Assembly (NCBI GenBank): GCA_002491945.1
Contig: DKWX01000034.1
Span: 53,872 to 87,912, forward strand
Source of the DNA: Porphyromonadaceae bacterium UBA7141
GTDB lineage: Bacteria > Bacteroidota > Bacteroidia > Bacteroidales > Muribaculaceae
Direction of reading: 5' to 3'
DNA length: 34,041 bases
A model generated the notes under the pieces. The model saw nothing but the letters and a program-made list of their open reading frames with translations. It ran no database searches and was not told the origin of the DNA. This document shows positions 16,242 through 23,679 of the stretch, piece after piece; the stretch's first letter is position 1, and each line of letters opens with the position of its first letter. The translations under genes were made by a program, and so were the position numbers.

Positions 16242-16273
16242 TTTGTAAAACCCAAAAATTCGCATTACTTTTG
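16242..16273 (+). promoter_or_regulatory. Consensus promoter driving a small gene or RNA
   Basis: TTTG (16242-16245), a 20-nt spacer and TACTTTTG (16266-16273) fit the Bacteroidetes consensus. It points rightward, away from btuB. The next ATG is at 16277, 3 nt after the box. Confidence 0.55.
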
Positions 16274-16276
16274 CAC

Positions 16277-16462
16277 ATGGATTCCATCCGGCATCTTTCG
16301 AAGTCGGATTTCCATGAGTCATTCGCATTAAAGATGGTTGGTATCGATTATTCATTCTCCAGACATCCACACGCGAATTCTAAGTCACCGAAAGACTACA
16401 TACTATATCAAGTCACTACTTCAATGATACGCACAGATACAACTTACGATTATAAATATTGA
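16277..16462 (+). CDS. Possible small protein of unknown function (61 residues)
   Basis: The frame starts MDSIRHLSKSDFHESFALKM and runs 61 codons to TGA. It has no signal peptide, membrane segment, cysteine or recognisable motif. Its only support is the consensus promoter directly upstream, with the same TTTGCA-ATG arrangement seen before gluQ and btuB. It could be chance, and the transcript could instead be a non-coding RNA. Confidence 0.3.
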   Translation: MDSIRHLSKSDFHESFALKMVGIDYSFSRHPHANSKSPKDYILYQVTTSMIRTDTTYDYKY

Positions 16463-16519
16463 CGATTAGATGTTAACAAAAAAAACTATCTGATTCACAA
16501 CTGTTTTAAAACATTAATT

Positions 16520-16544
16520 GCAGAATGCCTTAAAGGCATTCTGC
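16520..16544. terminator. 10-bp hairpin between the small frame and gluQ
   Basis: GCAGAATGCC (16520-16529) pairs perfectly with GGCATTCTGC (16535-16544) over TTAAA. No T-run follows on the plus strand; the minus strand is followed by AT-rich sequence. It may end the transcript starting near 16280. Confidence 0.45.
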
Positions 16545-16555
16545 CTGTCACACCA

Positions 16556-16807
16556 TTATGGCGACATCTGCATTGTCCCCCCCTCCGGCGGGGACATCGG
16601 AGTGTTGCCCGGAGGATGCGTTTTGGGAAAATGCGAACGGATTTTCTCTGTCGGTTTCTTCAATGGCAGTTGCGCATGGATGCGCCCGAGCCCGCTGACG
16701 GCAAAACTCTCGCGATATTTTTGCATGAAATCGAACTCGGCAAACGGCAACGTGGCCGTGTATTTGGATAAGTCGGCGCGATTAGTTAACTTTGCAGAAT
16801 GAATCAT
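16556..16807 (-). pseudogene. Possible N-terminal fragment of a transposase
   Basis: The minus-strand frame from the ATG at 16807 reads like a real protein: MIHSAKLTNRADLSKYTATL, then FAEFDFMQKYRESF and SGLGRIHAQLPLKK. From memory, this layout resembles the N-terminus of Bacteroidetes IS transposases, where a short helical segment precedes a 'lGrihaqlPl'-like motif. The frame degenerates into Pro/Gly and ends at 16556 without a catalytic domain, so it would be a remnant. It overlaps the gluQ promoter and start on the opposite strand. No terminal inverted repeats were seen. Low certainty. Confidence 0.35.
16763..16794 (+). promoter_or_regulatory. gluQ: Consensus promoter of gluQ
   Basis: TTTG (16763-16766), a 20-nt spacer and TAACTTTG (16787-16794) match the consensus in all conserved positions. 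The gluQ ATG begins 5 nt after the box, so the transcript should begin at or within a few nt of the start codon. Confidence 0.7.
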
Positions 16808-17743
16808 GACAACGACATCAAGGGACGTTTCGCCCCCTCGCCATCGGGACGTATGCACCTCGGCAATCTCTTTACAGCCCTGATGTCATGGCTTTCTGTC
16901 AAATCCCGAGGCGGGAAATGGCTGCTCCGCATCGAAGACCTCGATCCGCAGCGCTCCCGACGGGAATTCTCCCGCCTGATTGAAGATGACCTACACTGGC
17001 TCGGTATCGATTGGGATGAGGGAGGATTGGCCGATACAGGTCCCACCCCCCCCTACTCGCAGTCGCAGCGCAGTCACCGCTATGCCGACGCTATGCAAAA
17101 GCTTTTAGACTCCGGCAAGACTTTCCCCTGCTATTGCACACGCGCCGAAATAATGGCCACACAGGCCCCGCATCAGTCTGACGGCAGGATAGTGTATCCC
17201 GGCACTTGCCGCAATCTGCAGTCGCCCCCTTCGCGCAGACCTTCCACACGGGTGCTCGTAACCGATGAATTAATCGATTATACTGACCTGATTGCCGGCC
17301 CGCAGCATTTCAATCTCGCCGAAGAATGCGGCGATTTCATCCTGCAACGCGCCGACGGAGCATGGGCCTATCAGCTGGCTGTGGTGGTCGATGATGCCGA
17401 GATGGGTGTGACTGAAGTGATGCGCGGCAACGACCTTCTGCTATCGGCCGCACAGCAGATATGGCTCTTCCGACAGCTCGGGCTGACCCCTCCGCAGTAC
17501 GCGCATCTACCTCTGTTATGCAATTCTTCCGGGCAACGCCTGTCGAAACGCGATGCCTCTCTGTCGGCCGAACGGTTGCGGCGCCATCTCCCGCCGCAGG
17601 CAATAACCGGCATCCTCGCCGCTATGGCCGGGATTATTCCCTCGCCAGAACCGGCCATGCCGGCTGATCTGGTTTCCTCTTTCTCGTTCGACTGCCTACG
17701 ACGGCTACCGAAGCAAATCATTGTCGATGATGATGATTTGTAG
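16799..17743 (+). CDS. gluQ: Glutamyl-Q tRNA(Asp) synthetase
   Basis: The 314-residue protein contains only the catalytic half of a glutamyl-tRNA synthetase, the usual GluQ architecture. It has FAPSPSGRMHLGN at 11-23 (HIGH-like HLGN), WLLRIEDLDP at 41-50, a zinc site C111, C113, Y133, C137 with the same Tyr-Cys spacing as E. coli GluQ, and RLSKRDAS at 247-254 (KMSKS-like). The anticodon-binding domain of GltX is missing. It attaches glutamate to queuosine in tRNA(Asp). The true GltX is encoded at 20769, so this copy is not needed for ordinary charging. A run of eight C residues lies within codons 83-85 (17046-17053). Confidence 0.93.
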   Translation: MNHDNDIKGRFAPSPSGRMHLGNLFTALMSWLSVKSRGGKWLLRIEDLDPQRSRREFSRLIEDDLHWLGIDWDEGGLADTGPTPPYSQSQRSHRYADAMQKLLDSGKTFPCYCTRAEIMATQAPHQSDGRIVYPGTCRNLQSPPSRRPSTRVLVTDELIDYTDLIAGPQHFNLAEECGDFILQRADGAWAYQLAVVVDDAEMGVTEVMRGNDLLLSAAQQIWLFRQLGLTPPQYAHLPLLCNSSGQRLSKRDASLSAERLRRHLPPQAITGILAAMAGIIPSPEPAMPADLVSSFSFDCLRRLPKQIIVDDDDL

Positions 17744-17941
17744 TCATATGCCGAATCTTTTGACTCGTAAGACTTGTTATTATCCATGACCACGGCCGAG
17801 ATTACGCCTTGCGCTTTCTTATCGTTCCCTTGGCCCGGGGACTGAGTATGGTCTCCGGATCACACATGTACCCCTCCGCCACCCCGCATCTGTCGGGGCT
17901 CTTCCTCTTTTTAACGACTATTAATGTAATACACCCTTTTT

Positions 17942-19819
17942 ATGGACCAAAATAACGAATCCATCACATTCAGCAATCTCGGAGTGGCTCCCGAACTGCT
18001 CAAAGCAATATCCGAACTCGGATTTGAGACACCCATGCCTATACAGGAAATGGTAATACCTCATCTGCTGAATGAAGATGGCGATGTCGTGGGTCTCGCT
18101 CAGACCGGCACCGGCAAGACTGCCGCCTTCGGCCTGCCCGTACTGCAGCGCATAAACCCCGACTCCGACACCACGCAGGCTCTTGTGATAGCCCCCACGC
18201 GTGAACTCTGTCTCCAAATCGCCGGCGACCTGGCCGACTTCTCAAAATATCAGGATAAAATCAGGATTCTTCCCGTCTACGGCGGCTCAAGCATCGACTC
18301 CCAGATACGTGCCCTCCGCAAGGGGGCCCAGGTAATCGTGGCCACTCCGGGGCGACTTATCGACCTGATAAAACGCGGCGAAGTGCACCTCGATAATGTG
18401 CATACCGTAATCCTCGACGAGGCCGACGAGATGCTGAACATGGGTTTCCTCGACGACATAACCGAAATACTAACCCACGTCCCCGACGACCGCAAGATGC
18501 TTCTCTTCTCGGCGACAATGCCAAAGGAGATAGCCAATATCTCCCGACGTTTCATGCACAGTCCGGTGGAATTCGTGGCCGGCAACAAGAATGAAGGGTC
18601 GAAGAATGTAAAGCATATCTACTATATGGTAAAGGCCCACGACAAATATCTCGCTCTGAAGCGTGTGGCCGACAATAATCCCTCCATCTACGGCATCATT
18701 TTCTGCCGTACCCGCAAGGAGACTCAGGAAATCGCCGACAAACTGATTGCCGACGGATACAATGCCGACTGTCTGCACGGAGATCTGTCGCAGCAACAGC
18801 GGGATCTGGCGATGAAGAAGTTCCGCGACCATGTCACACAACTTCTCGTAGCCACAGATGTGGCCGCCAGAGGCCTCGATGTCGACGACCTTACTCACGT
18901 AATCAATTACGGGCTGCCTGATGATGTGGCTGTATATACCCACCGCTCCGGGCGTACGGGCCGCGCCAACAAAACAGGTGTGTCGGTGGCGATAATCCAC
19001 TCCCGCGAGAAAGGAAAACTGCGCGAAATTGAAAAAATCATTGGCAAGGAGTTTGAATACCGCAAGGTCCCGACTCCTGAGCATATCATCGAAAAGCAGC
19101 TCTATAACCTGGCCGACCGTCTGGAACGCGTGGAGGTGGATGAGGCGGAAATCAACAAATACCTCCCCGGCGTGCGAAAAAAACTGGAATGGCTCTCTGA
19201 GGAAGATTTGCTGAAAAGAGTGTTCTCGCTCGAATTCAACCGTCTGCTACAATATTATCAGAATATGCCTGACATCGACCTCAATGAGGCCGAAAAAAGC
19301 GGTCGACGTGAACGAGGCGAAAAACGCACACGAGGCGAAAAAAACGACAAGGACCGCCGCACCGCTCCCGACGGCATGGAGCGCCTGATGCTAAATATCG
19401 GCAAGGCCCAAGGTTTCTTCCCCGGCAATCTGATGGAACTGGTGAATAAATCGGTCAACGGTCCGAAACCGGAAATCGGACGCATCGACCTGCTCCCTGA
19501 CTATACTCTATTCGATGTGCGCAAGGATGACGCCCGGCGCATACTCGAGGGGCTTAAAAACACCGATTTCTTCGGACAACGCCTGCGCGCTGAAGTCGCC
19601 TCTGACCGCGACTACAGGCTCGAGGCCCGAAACCGCCGCGATAAACAGACCCGAAAGACCGAAAAGTATGCCGCAGCCAAAAAAGATGGCCGTAAGAACG
19701 GCGCCGGAATGGGAAAGGCTTCCCGGGGCGACAAGTCTGTCAAGGACACCAAGGCGAAACGACCTGAATACAACGGCAACTACGACCTCTTCATAAACCG
19801 AAAGAACAAGAAGAAGTAA
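17942..19819 (+). CDS. deaD: DEAD-box ATP-dependent RNA helicase (DeaD/CsdA type)
   Basis: The 625-residue protein has all core motifs: Q motif at 28-35, AQTGTGKT at 53-60 (Walker A), PTRELC at 85-90, DEAD at 159-162, SAT at 190-192, VATDVAARGLD at 303-313, and HRSGRTGR at 334-341. After the two RecA-like domains comes a helical dimerisation-like segment (about 370-445), then an RNA-binding region resembling the DbpA domain (about 478-560), and a very basic Lys/Arg-rich tail. This matches DeaD/CsdA helicases, which unwind RNA during ribosome assembly and cold adaptation. The 198-nt gap before it holds a short hairpin (CCCCG/CGGGG, 17882-17898) followed by a pyrimidine run with TTTTT, which could attenuate. 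Confidence 0.93.
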   Translation: MDQNNESITFSNLGVAPELLKAISELGFETPMPIQEMVIPHLLNEDGDVVGLAQTGTGKTAAFGLPVLQRINPDSDTTQALVIAPTRELCLQIAGDLADFSKYQDKIRILPVYGGSSIDSQIRALRKGAQVIVATPGRLIDLIKRGEVHLDNVHTVILDEADEMLNMGFLDDITEILTHVPDDRKMLLFSATMPKEIANISRRFMHSPVEFVAGNKNEGSKNVKHIYYMVKAHDKYLALKRVADNNPSIYGIIFCRTRKETQEIADKLIADGYNADCLHGDLSQQQRDLAMKKFRDHVTQLLVATDVAARGLDVDDLTHVINYGLPDDVAVYTHRSGRTGRANKTGVSVAIIHSREKGKLREIEKIIGKEFEYRKVPTPEHIIEKQLYNLADRLERVEVDEAEINKYLPGVRKKLEWLSEEDLLKRVFSLEFNRLLQYYQNMPDIDLNEAEKSGRRERGEKRTRGEKNDKDRRTAPDGMERLMLNIGKAQGFFPGNLMELVNKSVNGPKPEIGRIDLLPDYTLFDVRKDDARRILEGLKNTDFFGQRLRAEVASDRDYRLEARNRRDKQTRKTEKYAAAKKDGRKNGAGMGKASRGDKSVKDTKAKRPEYNGNYDLFINRKNKKK

Positions 19820-19879
19820 GCTTCAGCACAAAGTAGTTTAAACGACTTCAAATCCTAAAATCAACGAATCTTCCCGATA

Positions 19880-19912
19880 ATTGCTTTTATTGGGGAGATT
19901 TTTGTAATTTTG
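19880..19912 (+). promoter_or_regulatory. Promoter immediately before the DUF3256-like gene
   Basis: ATTG (19880-19883), a 21-nt spacer and TAATTTTG (19905-19912) fit the Bacteroidetes pattern. The ATG at 19917 follows the -7 box by 4 nt. Confidence 0.55.
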
Positions 19913-19916
19913 CAAT

Positions 19917-20642
19917 ATGATACGCCACCTCTCTGAAATTTGCCGCCGACACGCACGCCGGGCCTGCGGCATGGCAATAGCTCTGTGCTGCCTGTCGCTC
20001 TCATTCCTGTCGGAAGCGAAAGGAGCCGCAGCACGCATGACCACAGATACCATTACTGCAGCCAAAGCTTTCCTGAAAATGCCGCAACAGGACCTCGACC
20101 TGCTGACGAATTCGATGCGTCAGGATATGCTCGACTACATGCAACTGCGCGACAGCGTATATAAGAAAGCCAATATCTATATGGGGCTGTCGTGGATAGA
20201 GCAACTTACACCCGATTATATCCGGGTGCATCTATCGGATGTCAGTTCGCTGCAGATACGCCTGCTCGACCGCAAGGGTTCGGAGCTTCCGCTGGTGATG
20301 GCAATATATACTGTCGATGACGGCAACGGCACAGCCGACAGCACTGTCAGCTTCTTCGACAATGACATGAAGCAACTCCCCGCCTCAAAATTCCTGCCGC
20401 TGCCCGACCCTAAGAACCTGTATGACATTCGGAAGGATTCTCCTCTGTCGTTGAGCGATTTGGAAAAATTAATGCCTTTCGCAACAATCAGTTTCACTGT
20501 CGACCCGGAATCGGGCAATCTCACCGGGACCCCGACTTCGGCCAACCGCCTGACTGTGGAGCAGGCCGAGAAGGTAAAACCGTATCTGCGCAAGCAGCTC
20601 TACTGGGACTGGGACGGCAAACGCTATCGTCTCCGCCAATAA
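19917..20642 (+). CDS. Secreted protein of the DUF3256 type, function unknown
   Basis: The 241-residue protein has a basic N-terminus (MIRHLSEICRRHARRACG) followed by a hydrophobic stretch, MAIALCCLSLSFLSEAKGAA, so a signal peptide of about 38 residues is likely. The mature part starts with a helical segment (AAKAFLKMPQQDLDLLTNSM) and continues as a mixed domain with DSTVSFFDNDMKQLP and WDWDGKRYR near the end. Length and motifs recall Bacteroidetes DUF3256 proteins. No catalytic residues are evident. It has its own promoter and lies between deaD and gltX. The family match is from memory and unconfirmed; the gene itself is convincing. Confidence 0.8.
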   Translation: MIRHLSEICRRHARRACGMAIALCCLSLSFLSEAKGAAARMTTDTITAAKAFLKMPQQDLDLLTNSMRQDMLDYMQLRDSVYKKANIYMGLSWIEQLTPDYIRVHLSDVSSLQIRLLDRKGSELPLVMAIYTVDDGNGTADSTVSFFDNDMKQLPASKFLPLPDPKNLYDIRKDSPLSLSDLEKLMPFATISFTVDPESGNLTGTPTSANRLTVEQAEKVKPYLRKQLYWDWDGKRYRLRQ

Positions 20643-20768
20643 ATCTTTCCTTTCCCCTCCCCGACAATTACTGCCGGGGGGTGGGCGAGAGGGGGAAACC
20701 GACGGCCCAATCCAGCCATCCCTCCTCACTCCCGACGACATCATGATATCATAACCATATATACATAT

Positions 20769-22295
20769 ATGAGCGATAACCGTAAAGTGCGCGTGCGTTT
20801 CGCGCCATCTCCCACCGGCCCCCTCCACATCGGAGGCGTGCGCACGGCTCTCTTCAACTATCTCTTCGCCCGCCATCACGGCGGAGAAATGCTTCTGCGT
20901 ATCGAAGACACTGACAGCCGACGCTTCGTGCCCGGAGCGGAGGAATATATTGTAGAGTCGCTGCGCTGGCTCGGAATTGAAATCGACGAGGGCATCGGCG
21001 CCGGAGGCGAACATGGCCCATACCGTCAGAGCGAACGCCGCGAGATATACAGAAAGTATGTCGATAAGCTCCTCGCCGACGGCAAAGCCTACATAGCCTT
21101 CGATACCCCCGAAGAACTGGAGGCCGCACGCTCAGAGCACCCGAATTTCCAGTATGACGCCTCTACCCGCGGCTCAATGCGCAATGAACTTACTCTGGGT
21201 TCCGATGAGACCCGACACCTCATCGCCGACGGACAGCAGTATGTGGTGCGATTCAAAATCGAGCCTGATATGCCCGTCACTGTCCACGACCGCATCCGCG
21301 GCGAAGTGACCATCAATTCCAACATTCTCGACGACAAGGTGCTGTATAAGAGTGCCGACGACCTCCCGACCTATCATCTGGCCAATATCGTCGACGATCA
21401 TCTGATGGAAGTGACCCACGTCATCCGTGGCGAGGAATGGCTCCCTTCGGCACCTCTGCACGTGCTCCTATACCGTGCCTTCGGCTGGGAAGACTCTATG
21501 CCTGAGTTCGTGCATCTCCCGCTGCTGCTCAAACCGGTGGGCAACGGCAAGCTCTCAAAGCGCGACGGCGACAAACTCGGATTCCCGGTATTTCCTCTCG
21601 AATGGCATGACCCCGCTTCAGGAGCCGTGTCTTCGGGCTATCGCGAACAGGGATATCTCCCGGAGGCTGTGGTCAATTTCCTTGCCCTGCTCGGATGGAA
21701 TCCCGGCGACGATACCGAACTGATGGACATGCAGCAGCTCATCGAGAAGTTCTCTTTCGAACATTGCTCAAAGGCAGGCGCCAAGTTCGACTATAAGAAA
21801 GGGATGTGGTTCAACCACGAGTATATGCTCCGCACTCCCGACAGTGAGCTTGCCACCCTCTTCCGGCCGGTGCTTGAGGATAAAGGAATCTCGGGATACT
21901 CTGACGAGTATGTGGCCCGCGCTCTCGGTATGGTAAAGAGCCGCGCCAACCTTATCCCTGAACTCTGGGATCAGGCAGATTTCTTTTTCCGCGCCCCTGT
22001 GGAGTATGCCCCGAAGGATGTGAAGAAGCGTTGGAGCGAGGAGATGCCTGCCATAATGGAGGAGCTTATCACCGTGCTCGAAGGTATCGACGACATGACA
22101 TCGGCCAATGCTGAGAAAATCGTGCTCGACTGGATTGCATCGAAGGGATATCATCTGGGCAATGTGATGAATGCCTTCCGTCTTGCTGTGGTAGGTGCAT
22201 GCCGGGGCCCGCATATGTTTGACATCACCGAACTTATGCCACGCCAGGAGGTAATCGGCCGTCTGCGCCATGCCATCGCCACAATCAACAAGTAA
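20769..22295 (+). CDS. gltX: Glutamyl-tRNA synthetase
   Basis: The 508-residue enzyme has the class I signatures FAPSPTGPLHIGG at 11-23 and KLSKR at 261-265, with LLRIEDTD at 42-49. Length is normal for a bacterial GltX, including the C-terminal anticodon-binding region (FSFEHCSKAGAKFDYKKG onward). It charges tRNA(Glu) in the cytoplasm. The ATG at 20769 places the first motif at the usual distance from the N-terminus. It is the full-length paralogue of gluQ, 4 kb upstream. A weak G/C hairpin lies in the gap before it (about 20657-20681), probably ending the preceding gene. Confidence 0.96.
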   Translation: MSDNRKVRVRFAPSPTGPLHIGGVRTALFNYLFARHHGGEMLLRIEDTDSRRFVPGAEEYIVESLRWLGIEIDEGIGAGGEHGPYRQSERREIYRKYVDKLLADGKAYIAFDTPEELEAARSEHPNFQYDASTRGSMRNELTLGSDETRHLIADGQQYVVRFKIEPDMPVTVHDRIRGEVTINSNILDDKVLYKSADDLPTYHLANIVDDHLMEVTHVIRGEEWLPSAPLHVLLYRAFGWEDSMPEFVHLPLLLKPVGNGKLSKRDGDKLGFPVFPLEWHDPASGAVSSGYREQGYLPEAVVNFLALLGWNPGDDTELMDMQQLIEKFSFEHCSKAGAKFDYKKGMWFNHEYMLRTPDSELATLFRPVLEDKGISGYSDEYVARALGMVKSRANLIPELWDQADFFFRAPVEYAPKDVKKRWSEEMPAIMEELITVLEGIDDMTSANAEKIVLDWIASKGYHLGNVMNAFRLAVVGACRGPHMFDITELMPRQEVIGRLRHAIATINK

Positions 22296-22332
22296 GCCCC
22301 GGCGCTTGTTATATTCATGAGTAATTCCATTC

Positions 22333-22356
22333 CGGCCGGAGGGGTTCCTCCGGCCG
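22333..22356. terminator. Hairpin after gltX
   Basis: CGGCCGGAGG (22333-22342) pairs perfectly with CCTCCGGCCG (22347-22356) over GGTT. AT-rich sequence follows, but there is no pure T-run. It lies 37 nt after the gltX stop. Confidence 0.55.
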
Positions 22357-22377
22357 TCATTAATTTATATCAACCGC

Positions 22378-23553
22378 ATGGAAAACTTCACTTTCTGGTC
22401 GCCGACCGAGTTTGTGTTCGGGCGCGGCACCGAATTACGCACCGGAGAGCTTGCTGCCCGCTTCGGAGCACATAAAATCATGATTGTCAGCGGAGGAGGC
22501 TCGGCCGAACGCTCGGGTCTGCTCGCTCGCATCCGCAAGACGCTGCAGGATGCGGGGCTGGAATATGTGGATTTCGCCGGCGTGCGCCCCAACCCGGTAG
22601 CCTCAAAGGTATACGAAGGCATCGGCATCGCCCGCGCCGAAAAGGCGGATTTCTTACTTGCCGTGGGGGGCGGGTCGGTGATAGATACTGCTAAGGCAAT
22701 CGCTCTCGGAGCGCCCGCCGACACTGACTTCTGGAAATTCTATAACGGCGAGGCCTCACCTCAGAAGGCCATGCCTGTAGGGGTGGTGCTCACCATCCCC
22801 GCCGCAGGCAGCGAAGGGAGTGGCAACTCGGTAATCACCAACGAAAAAACGCTCCAGAAGATTTCTGTAAGATATCCGATGCTGCTCAGGCCGAAATTCG
22901 CAGTGATGAATCCCGAACTCACCATGACGCTCCTGGCCAATCAGACCGCCTACGGCATCGTCGACATGCTCTGCCACATCTATGAGCGTTATTTCTCGAA
23001 CACTGCAGGCACCGAAATCGTTGACGGATATTCCGAAGCCATCATGCGCGACATCATGGACCAGGCCACGACTCTCCATTTCCAACCCGACAATTATGAG
23101 GCCCGCGCCGAAGTGATGTGGGGCGGGATGCTGGCACACAACGGGCTATGTGGTGTCGGAAAGGTGGAAGACTGGTCGTCGCATCGTCTTGAACATGAGA
23201 TTTCGGCCATCTATGATGTGCCTCACGGCGCAGGGCTGGCTGTAATCGTGCCTGCATGGCTGAAATTCTGCGCACGCCATAACCCCGACAAAATCTGGAA
23301 GTTTGCAATCAATGTGATGTCGGTGGATCCATCCGGGCACGACACGGATGAAATCATAGCCGAAGGCATCTCCAGACTGGAAGATTTCTACCACGACCTC
23401 GGACTGACCACCTCTCTGCGCGAGCTGATCGGGCAGGAACCCGATATCGAGACTATGGTATGTTCGCTTGAACGCAACATGGGGCCGACACTGGGCAACT
23501 ATGTCACCCTGTCAATGGACGACTGCCGCGAAATCTACCGCATGGCTCTCTGA
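22378..23553 (+). CDS. Iron-containing (group III) alcohol dehydrogenase, YqhD/butanol dehydrogenase-like
   Basis: The 391-residue protein has the NAD(P)-binding GGGS at 97-100 within AVGGGSVIDTAKA, and the metal ligands D196, H200, H269 and H283, with the same spacing as in E. coli YqhD. It opens FTFWSPTEFVFGRG, typical of the YqhD/BDH subgroup. Such enzymes reduce aldehydes, usually with NADPH, for detoxification or fermentation. The physiological substrate cannot be read from the sequence. It stands between two hairpins and so is probably transcribed alone. Confidence 0.92.
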   Translation: MENFTFWSPTEFVFGRGTELRTGELAARFGAHKIMIVSGGGSAERSGLLARIRKTLQDAGLEYVDFAGVRPNPVASKVYEGIGIARAEKADFLLAVGGGSVIDTAKAIALGAPADTDFWKFYNGEASPQKAMPVGVVLTIPAAGSEGSGNSVITNEKTLQKISVRYPMLLRPKFAVMNPELTMTLLANQTAYGIVDMLCHIYERYFSNTAGTEIVDGYSEAIMRDIMDQATTLHFQPDNYEARAEVMWGGMLAHNGLCGVGKVEDWSSHRLEHEISAIYDVPHGAGLAVIVPAWLKFCARHNPDKIWKFAINVMSVDPSGHDTDEIIAEGISRLEDFYHDLGLTTSLRELIGQEPDIETMVCSLERNMGPTLGNYVTLSMDDCREIYRMAL

Positions 23554-23574
23554 CCATTATAATTCCGAATTATC

Positions 23575-23614
23575 CGGACCGGCACCGACGTCTATCGTCC
23601 CGGACGCCGGTCCG
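23575..23614. terminator. Hairpin between the alcohol dehydrogenase and acyl-CoA ligase genes
   Basis: CGGACCGGC (23575-23583) pairs with GCCGGTCCG (23606-23614). The loop can form a small inner stem (GACG/CGTC). No T-run follows. Confidence 0.45.
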
Positions 23615-23679
23615 CACTCAATCCATAACCGGCACGGCACTCTTCCACTCTTGGCCGCGCAACCAAAACTACGGCACTT

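Noticed and set aside
16092..16800. Cobalamin riboswitch upstream of btuB
   Set aside because: I looked for a B12 box and its flanking stems on the minus strand and found none. Only a covariance search could exclude it fully.
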